Below are positions 1 through 11,700 of a DNA stretch of 64,000 bases, in pieces. The notes under the pieces were generated by a model, which saw only the letters and a list, made by a program, of their open reading frames with translations, did not search any database and was not told where the DNA came from. A program made the position numbers and the translations under genes. This stretch comes from Pseudoips prasinana (taxonomy: Eukaryota; Arthropoda; Insecta; Lepidoptera; Nolidae), in contig OX621263.1 in the NCBI GenBank assembly GCA_951640165.1, forward strand, positions 16,250,001 to 16,314,000, written 5' to 3'. Every line of letters begins with the position of its first letter. The stretch's first letter is position 1.

Positions 1-619
1 GGTAGTTTAAAACCTCGACGCCCTCAGTAGCGGAGCAACACCGCTGCGCCAGTTAGCCCGTAACCACGATCAATGCAAGTAAGTCGAAACGTCGGAAAAA
101 TAACAATAAAGGTAAGTCGCGTTAATACCTTTAAAAATTGTTATATAATTATGATAGCGTAAGTTATTTTTTTTTTATGTAATAGGATATTATACCTGAA
201 CAAGTGAGCAAGCAACGCCGCCCTTGGACACTCGCAATACTAGTGCAGCCGCAAGAAAGGAATACGTCATGTCATACCGGATCAGAAAAAAATTATAATA
301 CATTTATATTAGAAAACCGTAGCTAGAAATGGCCTCTTAAGAGTTTGACCCCAGTTACCTAAGACCAGACAGAAATTAAATTAATAAGCTAGTATTTCAA
401 TTAATTTAAACATGTTCAAGTCATATTGTATGCAACTTGAGTGGCGATTTGTTTTTTGCAATTTATTCATGCAATTGTTAAGCCGCATTTGTGTGGGCGA
501 ATTTAATTGTATTACTTAATTTCTTCCACGAGGTCAAGCTCATTACGACCTCTGCGACTGAAATAACACGCCTTCCGTTCATACGAGTTGTGGGAGGTCG
601 CGTATTTGACTGCCGTACC
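1..619. other. AT-rich intergenic sequence with a short repeat fragment
   Basis: No coding region is supported here. Around 195-245 the phrase about CGCCGCCCTTGGACACTCGC recurs in a related form at about 36290-36340 (CCGCCGCCCATTGACACTCGC), so this part is a dispersed repeat. A short open frame at 491-685 runs straight into the inverted-repeat element that starts at 620 and is not believed to be a gene. Confidence 0.4.
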
Positions 620-820
620 GGGGTTCTACCGGCTGAGTCGCCTAACATCGATTTCTTAAATGGCGTTCAAATAAATAAAGGTTAAAAATGACTAAATCCA
701 TCGTTAAATCGGCTTCCATGAGCACATGTGATGTCATAAATGGTCCGGAATCGATTGTCAACGTTGAAGCTGATTTAGCGATTAATTAAGTCATTTTTAA
801 CCTTTATTTATCGGAGCCCC
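620..820. mobile_element. MITE-like element, CCGGTAGAGCCCC family, copy A
   Basis: The left end reads GGGGTTCTACCGGCTGAGTC and the sequence then matches copy B at 22809-22980 (ACATCGATTTCTTAAA, AAATAAAGGTTAAAAAT, the CACATGTGATGTCATAAATGG block and CCGGAATCG). The right end closes with an inverted AACCTTTATTTATCGGAGCCCC. The inside is partly palindromic around AAATGACTTAATC-like arms. A third, shorter copy is at 63843-63926. No protein is encoded, so it is a non-autonomous element whose superfamily I cannot assign. Confidence 0.6.
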
Positions 821-1245
821 TCGGCGGTGTTACTTTGGTTCGCCTGCGGATCTCAACATTTCTGATTCGATCTCGCAGGGCAACTCCAAGCATAGCCTTT
901 TACATTGCTATTTAGGTGACCCTGAGCTGTGGTAAGGCCTATAGTGAGCGACCACGTTCCTGTTCCGCAAAATATCACTGACCACACACATTGGCCGAAG
1001 ACTTTAGATGCGAACTAAAGTAACCGACATAGCCCGATTAATTTCTTTCTTTTATCAGTTTTCCTCTCAATACAATGATCATTCCATTCTGAATTTACTT
1101 ATATCCGCATTAAGTTAAGTAATTTAAGAGGGTGATTGCCTGGAGATCCAGCTCTCACAAAGGTCTAAATCCAAACTACCAAATTTTTAACTATGTTTAA
1201 GATGCTATGTACCTAAAATAAGAGAAATAAATGTTCTATAATTGC
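821..1245. other. Unassigned sequence, no gene seen
   Basis: No open frame, RNA gene or repeat partner within the window was recognised in this stretch. It becomes AT-rich towards the LINE fragment that follows. Confidence 0.4.
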
Positions 1246-1362
1246 CAAGCTGAATTGGCAGTGGGCAGGGCGCATAGCTCGTAGAACCGACGGCTGTTGG
1301 GGCAGAAAGGTTCTAGAGTGACGAACCGGAATACGCAGCGTGGGCAGGCCCCCTACAAGATG
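1246..1362 (+). pseudogene. RTE-type LINE, C-terminal fragment
   Basis: Translation gives a peptide with WQWAGRIARRTDGCWGRKV, one in-frame stop, then RSVGRPPTRW. This is the familiar tail of the reverse transcriptase ORF of RTE-type LINEs in Lepidoptera, just upstream of the 3' UTR. Only about 39 codons remain, so it is a dead fragment. The family call rests on recognising the peptide. Confidence 0.65.
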
Positions 1363-1690
1363 GTCTTATTTTATTTATTTTTATTTTATTTTTATTAATA
1401 AGCACACCAACAGTACAATTACATAGACTTATAAATTATTCAGTTAACTAATGTTATGTGTTAGTAATCATACAGATAACAGGTATGCATAACATTGTTG
1501 AAAATGTCTTTATAGACTTCCAGTGCAGATAAAATTCTGCTTAAGAATCACAAAAATAACTACACATACTTAAATTAAAGAGCTATAGTAAGTAGGCCGT
1601 ACAAGATTTAGATACATATTATTTATACAATAGGAAATGTCTGTATGATACAAATTTCATTGAAAAAATGTCTATATAATATATAATCTT
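1363..1690. repeat. AT-rich LINE 3'-end-like sequence
   Basis: It begins with a TTTATTTTTATTTTATTTTT run, like the tails of other minus-strand LINE remnants in the window (for example about 14238 and 41285). No frame is open. I read it as a LINE 3' UTR lying minus-strand, with modest confidence. Confidence 0.35.
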
Positions 1691-1974
1691 TCTTTTATTT
1701 ATTTATTTATTTTATTCATTCATGTACACACAAACATCATAGAATAATATACAAAAAGAAACAAAGAGTACACAGGATCTGCTTATTTCGTAAGAAATTT
1801 CTTCCAGCAGACCCGCGAAAGGAAAAAAATAATTGAAGATAGTCAAAAATGTGTGTAGGTCAATAATAAACTTACATACTAATAATTTACATAAATACTT
1901 AAATACGAATATATACCACTATTATACTCAATGTTAAATTTAAAATACACTAAATACTAATACTAACGTACATT

Positions 1975-4904
1975 CTAAGTGGATGAAATGGATAGATAAT
2001 GATTTTTTACTTGTCTTTTAAACGAATAAATCGAATTGCAGTTCCGAACATTTGGCGGAAGAGAGTTCCACAGCCTGACCGCATGAACAGTAAAGGAATA
2101 GGAATAGAAATCGGTTTTATGGAGGGGAAATTTAAGAAGGGATTTCATGTGCGATCTGCAAAGAGCACCAGGAGCAGATTTATAGGAGAAGCGCTCTCGC
2201 AGATAGGAAGGGGATTGGGGATTATGAAGGATGTTAAAAAGGAGACACAATATGCGAGTGTTCCTGCGAAAACGAATTGGGAGCCACTTGAGATCTTTAC
2301 GAAATTTAGAGACATGGTCGAATTTTTTCAGGCCGAATATAAACCGAATGCAGAGATTTTGTAAACGCTCAAGCTTATTTAGAAGCTCCTCTGTAGCGTC
2401 TAGGTAGCAACTGTCAGCGTAATCCAAGATGGGTTGTATCAGAGTCTGGGCAAGAGAGATTTTAGTTTTCAAGGGTAAAAAGTTTTGAAGGCATTTCAGC
2501 GAGTGGAATGTGAAGTGCACTTTTTTGCTAACTTCAGCGATTTGGGCTTTCCACGAGAGATTGCAATCTAAAGTAAGTCTAAGATTTTTTGCCGTGTCGG
2601 AATAAATAATTGGGACACCATCGAGGTAGACTGGTGGAAAAGAATTTGAATTAACTTCACTGCGCATATGCCTACTGCCTATGACCATGGCCTGGGATTT
2701 CGCAGGATTTAAAAGTAAACCATGAGACTGAGCCCAAAGACTAATTAACCCCAGGTCGTGGTTCATTGCAGCAATGGCTGCATCAGCGTCATCAAGGGTG
2801 AACGACCGATATAGTTGCAAATCGTCTGCATAGAGATGGCAATTCGAAGAGGTATTTTTTGTAACAGAGTTAATGAAAATAGAGAATAATAAGGGAGATA
2901 GAACGCCACCCTGAGGCACACCCGCACTGAGCTCGCACCAATCGGAGAATGTCTCGTCAAGGCGTACACACTGCGAGCGACCCCGAAGATAAGAGTCAAA
3001 CCAAGATAAGGTAGAAGGTGAGAAGTTGAGTGAAGAGAGAATACCGAGAAGGATGTCAAAATCGACAGAATTGAATGCTGTACTAAAGTCTAAAAGTATA
3101 AGAACGGTAAGAGATTTGTTATCCATAGCCCAGCGAATGTCGTCGGTGACTTTGACAAGGGCAGTAACCGTGCTATGGCTAGATCGGAAACCAGACTGAA
3201 AAGGATTAAGGATACGGTTACAAGAGAGGAAATCAGACAACTGCTTATGAACAATATGCTCCAAAACTTTTGAAAGGAACGGGAGGATAGAAATGGGACG
3301 AAACTGGGACGGTGCGGATGGTTCGGAGACTTTAGGCAAAGGAATGACATGTGCTTGTTTCCAAGCAGTAGGAAAACGAGAAGAAAATAAAGAATAGTTG
3401 AACAAATGGGTAAGAATAGGAAGGACAATAGGAAGGATAGGATTAATCATTTTGGAGCATAAATTATCATGTCCAGCAGAAGTTGAAGAGATAGAAAGGA
3501 CAGATTTTTTGACATCCTCCTCAGTAACAGAGGTAAAGCTGAAAGAAGAATCATATGTGATTGGAGAATGTGAAAGATCAAGTAGTGTCTTGTTTTTGAT
3601 ATGTGTATCAAGAGTAACAGGTGGAGCAGAAAAGTGAGTATTAAGGACATTTAAATCAAAGTTTTTACATGACAAAGAAGGAGATTTGCCAATACCATTA
3701 GAATTAAGGAATTTCCAAACTGAAGAAGGATTGCGGTTATCAAGAGATTTATAGAAGTGGCGCTTCTTGGCATCACGACACAGACGATTGCATACATTAC
3801 GTAAAGATTTATACCTACTTAAGTTTACCTCAGTAGGATTCCGCTTGTATCTTCTCTTAGCTTTATCCCTACAAGCCATTGATTGTTTAATAGAGTCATT
3901 GATCCACGGGGCTGGGTTATGCTTTATCCTAACACGTCGTTTGGGAGCATGACGGTCGTATAAGTTCAGGATAATGGAGTTAAAAGCATCCACCTTACCA
4001 TCAAGGTTGAGAGCATTATATACACCCGACCAATCAATACAATTGGCATCTCGCTGCAATGCCTCCAAATCAATACCCTTGAAATTTCGAAGAGAAAGAA
4101 AAAGAGATTTGCGCTTAGGGGAACGAATTCTGAAAGATAAATAAATCAAATCATGATAGGAAAAAGAAGCAGATAGTTGACCATGAGTAGCGACTTGATC
4201 GGGAGAGGAGACAATCATGAGGTCCAAGAGAGAAGGAGTATTATTAGGGGCAAAGTGAGTTTCCATAAGTGGAAGAATATGGAGATTAATAGAAGAAAGA
4301 AGGGATAGAAGCTTACGAGAACGAAAATCATTTTTTACTAAGCATGTATTAAAGTCACCCATCAGGATTACATGGTCATAAATAGGGCACTGGTTAAAAG
4401 GGTGTCGAGAGAATCGAAGTAATCGACTCGTAGGTTGGGGCTGTAAAATACTCCAAGGAGCACCTTGCTGTGGTGGAAAATTATTTCTAAAAATAAATGT
4501 TCGGCAGACCCACTATATTGCGAAGGTGACGTGCTGATAATCTTATACGGAATATCTGCTCGGAGATATATCCCAACGCCACCGCAACCTTTATTAATTC
4601 TATCGTTACGAATTAGGACGTACCCTGGGAGTGCCACAAAAGCGGATTGGACAGATGGTTTCAGAAAAGTTTCGGAAATTAATAGAGCATCGATGGGAGA
4701 ATTGCTAATAGACGCTAGAAGTTCGGAGTAATGACCGGGAACACTCTGCGCATTGATATGAGCAACGTTAAAATTTTTACTGTAATCGGATAGGATAGAG
4801 GACAACTGATCATGCAATGTCAATACTGAATAGTGATCACTCTCTGCACTGATAAAACTGTCTGAAGATGAGTTACATGAGAAAAAACTATCGTCTAGGT
4901 TCAT
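1975..4904 (-). pseudogene. LINE ORF2: AP endonuclease plus reverse transcriptase, one frameshift
   Basis: Two adjacent minus-strand frames form one ORF2. The first (4904-4368, 178 aa) holds the N-terminal half of an apurinic-type endonuclease: HINAQSV, SETFL (catalytic Glu) and GGVGIYLR. The second (4362-1975, 795 aa) resumes at MGDFN, still in the endonuclease, then SYHDLI, and continues into the reverse transcriptase with FRPISILPFLSKVLE, LLDFSTAFN, AGVPQGGVLSPLL and LYADDLQLY (the YADD active site). The frame changes at about 4362-4370, right before the MGDFN motif, so a single-base indel broke the gene. It would have nicked target DNA and primed cDNA synthesis. The relative at 25361-27972 is uninterrupted over the same region, which confirms the frame change is a lesion. 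Confidence 0.85.
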
Positions 4905-4944
4905 AATATTATCCTTAATGTACTTATAAACAAATATATAAAGT

Positions 4945-4948
<4 letters not shown>

Positions 4949-5024
<76 letters not shown>
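4949..5024. repeat. (TA)n microsatellite
   Basis: An uninterrupted TA run of roughly 75 bp between the ORF2 and ORF1 remnants of the CR1/L2-like LINE. The flanks (4905-5631) are AT-rich and hold no other gene. Confidence 0.95.
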
Positions 5025-5025
<1 letters not shown>

Positions 5026-5631
5026 CGCTAAAATTTCAATAAAATACTTAAATATATTAAAACAACGATATATGAAGGTTACTAAACTCTCCTACTCGCT
5101 GGTAAGATAGAAGAAATTGCTTTTTACTAGTTTAACTTATATATACAGACAATTCATTTAACATTCTATATACACAAACAATCACATCCACATTTTACAT
5201 CAAACAGTTGGTAGGTATGTAATACTAGTAATAACTACTATTAATAACGTCTAGTTATTAAACGTGACTAACGAATCAAAGAAATAACAACAAAAATATA
5301 TTAAACGTAAAATAATGTTTTCTCATGGTACACCACATCATAATTATTAAAAAACAAAAAAGTGGCACTGCCAATAACAAAACGTACTTGTCAGAACGAA
5401 AACTGTCAATCTAAATGTCACTAAATAGAAATGTAAACAATGAGTGCCTTCATGAATGGTTAATTAAAACGAGATTATCAAATATAAAGAAAGAAAAAGG
5501 GTAATTAGAAAGATGAAATAATATTACATACCCACAGTGAAGTGAAGAATACTTTATAAGTAATATGCGGCTGAATGCAGGAGGACAGAGATTACAATAG
5601 ATGTTGATATAAACTTAAGATAAGACAATAA

Positions 5632-6145
5632 TCAATTACGTCGTGTTCTACGTGCTTTTGATCCTTTGGGGGCCTCGGCATTTGCCGATGTAGCAGGTTG
5701 ATCGGCGGCTGGCGGAGGAGAAGCACTCTCTGGAAACTGAGAAATCAACGCTTCAAGTTCTCTCATCGTTTCAATCTTCCGACGAGAATTTCCTGGTGTC
5801 AGAATGATTATATTACCAGAAAATGACCAAACGTTCTTCATCTGGAAATGTTTGCGTGCAGCTGTGAAAACACGGTGTCTACTCTGCGTTAAGAACTCCG
5901 AGATAGTGAAGCCACTGCCCTTTAGGGTTGTTTTGTTGTCCCAGACCAGATGTCGATGCTCCATACTACGAAAACGGATGAGTATAGGACGAGGTTTCTT
6001 TGAGCCGGTGCCCAGACGGTGGCAGGCCTCAATATCTTTGCCCTCAATGTCAGTCAACTGCATATGGCCGGTTAATACATTGGTAATGGTGCATGGTAAC
6101 TTCTCATCAGGCTTCTCAGGCACCCCATGGAGCAAAAGAATCTTT
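5632..6145 (-). pseudogene. LINE ORF1, C-terminal RNA-binding part
   Basis: A 167-aa frame with the pattern of L1-type ORF1 proteins in insect LINEs: LLLHGVPEKPDE, IEACHRLGTGSKKPRPILIRF, then KGSGFTISEFLTQSR and a basic tail (KGSKARRTRRN). This is the RRM plus C-terminal domain that coats LINE RNA. The N-terminal half (normally a coiled coil or zinc finger) is missing because the element is cut at about 6150. It has the same strand and order as the ORF2 at 4904-1975, so it very probably belongs to that element. The first ATG at 6135 is internal; the frame is open to about 6145. Confidence 0.75.
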
Positions 6146-6154
6146 CTTCTCTTT

Positions 6155-7225
6155 CATTATATAACCTTGCAAAACGCGTAAGGGGACTGTTATAAGAAGA
6201 ATTTAAAGTGGATTTGGGTATATCAAATAATCGATATAGCCGTACAGAGCGTTGAGGCACCTTGAAGTTAAAATGTTTTATCAATTGGGAATCAACAGAG
6301 CCATTTATGATCTTGTGGAGATATAGAAGATCAGATATTTCGCGGCTTTCCTTTAATGATAGTATTTTGAAGTGTGCCAATCTGTCATTGTAGTCAGGAA
6401 TAGACTTACGGATTCCATTTCTTATGGACAAATAACGTAGAAAACGAGCTTGGGTGGATTCAATACCATTCGAATAGGTCGAGTAATAGGGAGACCATAT
6501 GACTGAACAATACTCGAGAGTACTCCTTACCAAAGCATTATATAGAAGTATAATGCTATCATTATTCCGAAAGGGTTTTGTCATTCTAATAACGAATCCC
6601 AGAGTTTTCTTTGCTTTAAGCATTATGTAATCCATGTGTTGGCGAAATGATAAAGAGGCGTCAAAGTAAACTCCAAGATCGCGAATAACAGGCACTCGGT
6701 CGAGATACACTCCGTCAATGTGGTATTTATTGTCTATAAATTTAGTTTTATTCGTGAATGTTATGTAATGACATTTTTTTATATTGAGCGTCATTTTATT
6801 GTCCACACACCATTGCTGGAGAAGGTCAAGATCGTTTTGTAGTTTTGAGCAGTCATTTTCAACAGTTATGCGAGAAAATATCTTTAGATCATCTGCATAT
6901 GCCAGGCATTCGCATTGCAGTAAGTCCAGGAGGTCATTTATAAATAACAAAAATAATAAAGGACCTAATTTGGACCCTTGAGGAACACCGGAACTTGGAA
7001 TAAATGGAATTGATTCATAACCTGACAGAGATACAAGCTGGCAACGATTTTGTAGGTAACTTTCAAACCAACGCAATAAAGAACCGTGAATCCCTGCATG
7101 ATTTAGCTTCGTAGAAAGTATCGAATGATCGACCCGATCAAATGCTTTGGCAAAATCCGTGTATACAGCATCAACCTGACCTCTAGCTTCAAAAGTATCT
7201 GTAATAAACGTTGTATATATAATTA
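6155..7225 (-). pseudogene. Jockey-like LINE reverse transcriptase, both ends missing
   Basis: The frame starts without an ATG at about 7225. It contains YTDFAKAFDRVDH (RT motif A), SGVPQGSKLGPLLFLLFINDL (motif B) and CLAYADDLKIF (YADD, motif C). It continues through the thumb and connection region until it is cut at about 6155, where the sequence switches into the ORF1 of the neighbouring LINE; the last 25 or so residues of the open frame are foreign. The style (GSKLGPLLF, AYADDLKIF) differs from the CR1/L2-like RTs at 1975 and 25361, so this is a separate Jockey-like family. It is the older element, interrupted or truncated by the other one. Confidence 0.75.
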
Positions 7226-7254
7226 AGTTTGAAGTTTATGACGGTCGCTGGATG

Positions 7255-7352
7255 CGGGTACCTCAAGACCGGCAATTGTGGAGATCTTTCAGGAAGGCCT
7301 TTGTCCAGCAGTAGGTGTCTTTCGTCTGATATGATGATGATGATGATGACAG
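7255..7352 (+). repeat. RTE-type LINE 3' end with (ATG)n tail
   Basis: It contains GGAGATCTTTCAGGAAGGCC, TTTGTCCAGCAGTAGGTGTC and a terminal ATGATGATGATGATGA run. A second copy lies at about 35095-35175 and a worn one at about 9535-9600. The structure is typical of RTE LINE 3' UTRs in Lepidoptera. Confidence 0.6.
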
Positions 7353-7439
7353 GGCGGTGTTTTTACCCAAAGTGGCACTTATAATGATAGCTCCGCCCTC
7401 GCTTCGAATGGCCATGTGAATGAACTGATGATGTCTTCC

Positions 7440-7800
7440 CGGCCGAATTTCGGCCACGGCGGCCATTCTCAATGGAGATTAGCCAATTGCGCAGGACATG
7501 TTATAGTGTACAAGTGTGTGCGCAAACACAGGGCTACTTTCTATTCCATCACTCTCATGATCCGATGGGACGACTAGCGACACGACCGGAATGTAATCAG
7601 GCACAGGACCGACGGCTTTACGTGCTCTCCGAGGCACGGGGGTGTAATACCGCCAACTTCCCCAGACTTCGGGCTGATACTAAGAAATTTCTTTTAAGGG
7701 AAAAATTCCAAAATCACTTTTTGGCCCTACTCGGGATTTGAACCCAGGACCTCATTTTCTACGGTTGAACACGCTACCGCTATACCAAAGAGGCAGTCAA
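7440..7800 (-). repeat. Composite repeat with tRNA-like SINE head
   Basis: Reading minus, 7795-7725 has a pol III box A-like TGGTATAGCGG and a box B-like GGGTTCAAATCC, the head of a tRNA-derived SINE. The segment 7480-7620 (CAAGTGTGTGCGCAAACACAGG, CTCATGATCCGATGGGACG) reappears inverted at about 34910-35025, so this is a dispersed repeat. The open frame at 7472-7741 is therefore not a gene. Confidence 0.5.
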
Positions 7801-8278
7801 GTGAATGAACTACCTATATAATTCATAATTGAAATAAGAATTCCTTAACCTCCTTCGAGTAGGAGATTTTTTTTCCTAGGGCACACCGTTTCTGAGATAT
7901 TCTGCGAACCCGAAAGTCGTACCTTTGTAGACTTTGTAAGACATTTTGTATGTATGTTCACTTCCTAAGCACCCTTAAAAAGTTTCAGAAGACATCCCTT
8001 AGGTCGTCATTCACTCTAGAGGTAGAACTCCTTTATTGACTGGACTAGGAATTATACTTTAAAATAAGATTTTTCTAACAATAAAATATGCAATACAATC
8101 CGGAATGTATATAGTTCGAGTCCTGCACGGAGCTCGAAATTCGTGTGATCAGTTGATTAGATTGTATCGTGATCACGATTATGTGCTACTGGACGTGTGA
8201 GTCCGGTTCCGGGTTCGACTCTCTGATTGGTATTTTTTATGTAACGCAGTCACACTTGGAATTCAAACATATGCTTTG
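7801..8278. other. Unassigned, SINE-like remnants
   Basis: No gene. A box B-like GGTTCGACTC at about 8210 suggests the worn head of another tRNA-derived SINE. Confidence 0.3.
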
Positions 8279-8536
8279 TCTATACTTATATTATAAAGAG
8301 GTAACGTTTGTAAGGTTTTGAGTTTGTGACGTTGTAAGGGGTAATCTCTGGATCTATGAACCGATTTAAAAATTATTTCACCAATAGAAAGCTACATTAT
8401 TGTGAAGTGTCGTAGGCTATGAAAAAATAATAACGCATCTTTACTTAAACTTGAATAATGTAAACCAAGTTGCGGGACAAACGGGTCGAGACAAAAATAT
8501 TTATAATGCGGAACGAAGTCCGCGGGCACTGCTAGT
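8279..8536 (+). mobile_element. Helitron-like non-autonomous element
   Basis: It starts TCTATACTTATATTATAAAGAGG and ends GCGGGCACTGCTAGT, the TC...CTAGT layout of short Helitron-like elements common in Lepidoptera. A close relative with the same body (AATCTCTGGATCTA, CACCAATAGAAAG, GCGGAACGAAGTCC) is at 23848-24073. No terminal inverted repeats and no target duplication were seen, which fits Helitrons. Confidence 0.55.
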
Positions 8537-8585
8537 TTTACTACTAAATACACACACGCAAATACACTGCTAGCTAACTTAAATA

Positions 8586-8977
8586 TACAACATGTAACGT
8601 AATTGACGCACGCCCTCTAACACCCCAATTAGAATATTATGTTCTGATCAACATACTTGCACTGAATTTTTAATTGAAAATGTATATGCATTGTTATTTA
8701 CTAAATTAGTTTCTTGGAATGAAGTTTCTTTATCTTTATTTTGATTTGAAAGATGGTATTTGTATGAATAGAAATAAAACTGGTATTTGAAATTCTTATT
8801 GCCTTGACTTACGGTCCATTTCAATTTGTTTTGACTGTACAGGGTTAATATGACAATAATTTTCGTAGATTTATTTATTTTTGGGAAAAAAATACCAATA
8901 TTAAAAATAATATAAATCGATAAACGATTCTGAACAAACTATTTTCAGGATGTGCGTTAGTTAAGTTACATGTTGTA
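8586..8977 (-). mobile_element. TA-flanked MITE, copy 1 (inverted)
   Basis: About 390 bp with ends CAACATGTAACGTAATTGACGC and its inverse, each followed by TA. The body matches, in opposite orientation, the copies at 10682-11079 and 16378-16778 (AGTTTCTTGGAATGAAGT, GACTTACGGTCCATTTCAAT). A TA target duplication and about 25-bp TIRs suggest mobilisation by a Tc1/mariner-type transposase. Confidence 0.75.
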
Positions 8978-9059
8978 TAGTGTTCACAGTGTCCCAGAAC
9001 TAATCAGTGAGGGAAAGAGATGAGGCAGAAAAGCGAGAGAGAGATATGGCATTAATAGA

Positions 9060-9620
9060 TAGAAAGAATCACAGGGCCACTCCATACCATCCCGTGGCAG
9101 TCGTAAAAGGCGACTAAGGGATACACCAGGTAGTCGGGCAACAACGCCACCTGTGTACTAGCTAGTTACATATGCATAGCACACTATAACCGCTGACTAG
9201 CATTTACCCCATTGTTACACTTCGCAACAGCGAGTCACACGAAGGCGCTTAATCAGCATAGCCGGAAAGCAACGTGACCACCGCTGTACCGGACACCCGA
9301 AGCCCGCTCCTCGGCTCCGTGGGACCGGCACTTCCTACTCAACCATCGAACGGTCGTCACCTAATTAACTTAGTTCATATAATTTTATTGTAATTCCTTG
9401 ATAAGTAATAAATTATTTTAAGTTTGATCTTGTATTTTTTTGGGTCCTTGGCTGTCGACTTTAATATCTAGCTACCACCTAACTGCAGTCGCCAACTGGC
9501 ATGCCAAGTGCGGTGACTAAGGCAAACTTCTCCAAATAGCAACTCCATAGAAACCTTTGGAGGAATCCTATGTCTAGAAGTGGGCGATATCAAGATGATG
9601 ATGAAATAACAACTTTGAGT
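9060..9620. repeat. LINE-derived 3' fragments
   Basis: It contains CATCCCGTGGCAGTCGTAAA and AGGCGACTAAGGGATA, a phrase found at the 3' ends of lepidopteran LINEs, and near 9540-9600 a worn RTE-like tail (AGGAATCCTATGTCTAGAAG, GATGATGATGA). No gene is seen. Confidence 0.4.
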
Positions 9621-9714
9621 CTACTTGCTAAGCTGCTTCGTCTTTAAAAGCGGTTAAAAATACAGTAATCGCTTCCTATCAGGCATATAAAAAAAAGTAA
9701 TATATGTAGTAGGT

Positions 9715-9982
9715 ACTAGCGGCCCGGAACGTGCTTCGCTACGTATAAGTCATAGTTATAAAAAATATTATAATTAAGTTCATTTATTCAAACAAAAAAA
9801 TATTTTAAATTGCTAAAAGATGTTGATTTTACACTTTTTCAAGACATTTTTTAAATTGTCGCTACGTAAAAACCTTCCCTGGACTTCCACGAATAATTCA
9901 AGACCAAAATTAGCCAAATAGGTAAAGGCGTTGTTGAGTTATAACATTAAAACGAAAAGTGGCATTGATTTTTATATATAGA
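9715..9982 (-). mobile_element. Helitron-like element, minus orientation
   Basis: Read on the minus strand it begins TCTATATATAAAAATCAATG and ends CGGGCCGCTAGT. It is the inverted relative of 17864-18142, with shared blocks CGCCTTTACC, TTTGGCTAATTTTGGTCTTG and AATTATTCGTGGAAGTCCAG. Confidence 0.55.
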
Positions 9983-10114
9983 TAGATATCAGTTATCTGG
10001 TTTCCATAGTACAAGGTCTGCTTAGTTTGGGATCAGAACGCAGTGTGTGAATAATGTCCCAGGATATTATTTATTTTATATATTAAACTTTTTGCGAACT
10101 TAGTTCTACCACAC

Positions 10115-10279
10115 TCATATTATAAAGGCAAAAGCTTGTGTTGTTTGTTAGTCTTTCACGCAAAAACTACTGAACGGATTTTGATGAAACTTTGTAGTAA
10201 TATAGCTTATATATCCGAATAACACATAGGCTATAATTTATAAAGTTTAACGCGGGTAAAATCTTGATGCGCAGCTAGT
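10115..10279 (+). mobile_element. Helitron-like element
   Basis: It starts TCATATTATAAAGGC, carries TTTCACGCAAAAACTACTG and GGATTTTGATGAAACTTTG, and ends CGCAGCTAGT. A relative is at 62548-62729. It encodes no protein. Confidence 0.55.
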
Positions 10280-10681
10280 AATAAATATTTTTTAAATACA
10301 TTCTTCCATACAAAGTTGGTCAAGGCAATTATTAAGGCCTAGTTGTGAACTTGTAAACATTATTTGGTTAATTACAATTATACTAATTGCAATTATTATG
10401 ATTTAATTAAACGTACGTCGCATTTGCACATGCGCAATTAATTTTAATGTATTTACATATAAAGGTATAGTTTAAAATGTAAATCAGAGAACTTATTTCC
10501 AACAGTTTATATTCATCCATTAAATAATTTTATTATCAAATATATTTTTTTAATTACAATAATATCCAGGGACCTTATTCACACACGGTCATCTGATCCC
10601 GAACTAAGCAGAGCTTGTACTATGGAAATCAGATAGCTGATTTACTACAAATATTAGTTTTATTTTGTAAATACATACTTA

Positions 10682-11079
10682 TACAACATGTAACTTAATT
10701 AACGCACTTACTGAAAATAGTTTGTTCAGAATCGTTTACTGAATCGATTTATATCATTTTTAATATAGATAATTGTTCATTCCAAAGTAATTAAAACTAC
10801 GGAAATTATTGTCATATTGACCCTGTACAGTCAAAACAAATTGAAATGGACCGTAATTCAAAGTAATAAGACTTTTAAAATCGCAGTTTTATTTGTATTC
10901 AAACAAAGTCCATCATTCAATACAAAATAAAATAACTGAACTTTATTCCAAGAACCGAATTTAGTAAATAACAATGCATATACATGTTTAATAAAAAATT
11001 CAGTGTATGTATTATGATTATAACATAATATTCTAATCGGGGTGTTTGAGGGTGTGCGTTAATTACGTTACATGTTGTA
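10682..11079 (+). mobile_element. TA-flanked MITE, copy 2
   Basis: Same family as 8586-8977, opposite orientation. The left end is TA then CAACATGTAACTTAATTAAC and the right end is GTTACATGTTG then TA. The body shows no coding capacity. Confidence 0.75.
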
Positions 11080-11082
11080 TAG

Positions 11083-11210
11083 ATAATTACACCAAGACTC
11101 AGGAAAACAGACATGTTCATGACATGACAGAAATATCTATCCTGGTGGTAATCGAACCCACGACCTGTGACGTGAAAGGCAAGCACCAACCACGCCAACT
11201 GGCCCGTTAA
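11083..11210 (-). repeat. tRNA-derived SINE, family S1
   Basis: Minus-strand reading gives GGTCGTGGGTTCGATTACC (box B) followed by a body with ATGTCTGTTTTCCTGAGTC. Other members are at 15852, 16912, 23124, 24787, 31868, 35528 and 41077. A second box-B-like segment just downstream (about 11255-11275) suggests two SINE heads in tandem. Confidence 0.6.
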
Positions 11211-11364
11211 AATATACTGATTGCCCGGCTCATTACACAAATATTTATCCTGGTTGGGGATCGAACCCACGACCTCTGTGTAAGCAATCAGGGTTGTTAA
11301 CCACTAAACCAACAAGCCAGTCGATTACGATAGTCACATTAATAATAATAATAATATCTGTGGA

Positions 11365-11700
11365 CAATGTCACACAGATCATCCTAGCCCCAAACTAAGC
11401 AAAGCTTGCACTATGGGTACCAGGCGACGATATAAACTTATATAGATAGATAAATACTTATATACATAGAAAACATCCATGACTCAGACACAAATATTCG
11501 TGCTCATCACACAAATATTTGCACTTACATTATGGTAGCGGTTCGATCCCCGCTCAGGACAAATATTTGTGTGACCCATTTATAGTTGTTTTGAGTCTGG
11601 GTGTGGTTTGTGTGCATGCATTTCATCTTGTCATAAAAAATTAAGCTCTTTAATTTATGGTATATCTTGTAAACCTATGGTTTTCATATCTGTGATGTAA
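11365..11700. repeat. SINE family S3 (minus) followed by an S2-like tail (plus)
   Basis: At 11365-11530 the minus strand carries the S3 SINE body, recognised by CAAATATTTGTGTGATGAGC and the AGTTTGGGGCTAGGATGATC tail, matching 22345-22585 (minus) and 32285-32460 (plus). From 11530 a plus-strand SINE with GGTTCGATCCCCGCTCAGGA and TGAGTCTGGGTGTGGTTTGT follows, resembling family S2. Confidence 0.5.

Larger units (their letters stand above)
1691..6150 (-). mobile_element. CR1/L2-like non-LTR retrotransposon, 5'-truncated
   Basis: On the minus strand this reads ORF1 remnant (6140 to 5632), an AT-rich linker with a long TA microsatellite, then EN-RT ORF2 (4904 to 1975) and a 3' UTR ending in TTTA-type short tandem repeats at about 1690-1720 rather than poly(A). 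A short tandem tail and the RT style point to the CR1/L2/Kiri group. The 5' end is lost inside ORF1, where it joins a different LINE at about 6150. No target-site duplication was found. Confidence 0.75.

Noticed and set aside
491..685. 64-codon open frame
   Set aside because: It runs into a MITE and has no domain or conservation in the window.
7472..7741. 89-codon open frame
   Set aside because: It lies in a dispersed repeat found inverted at 34.9-35.0 kb.
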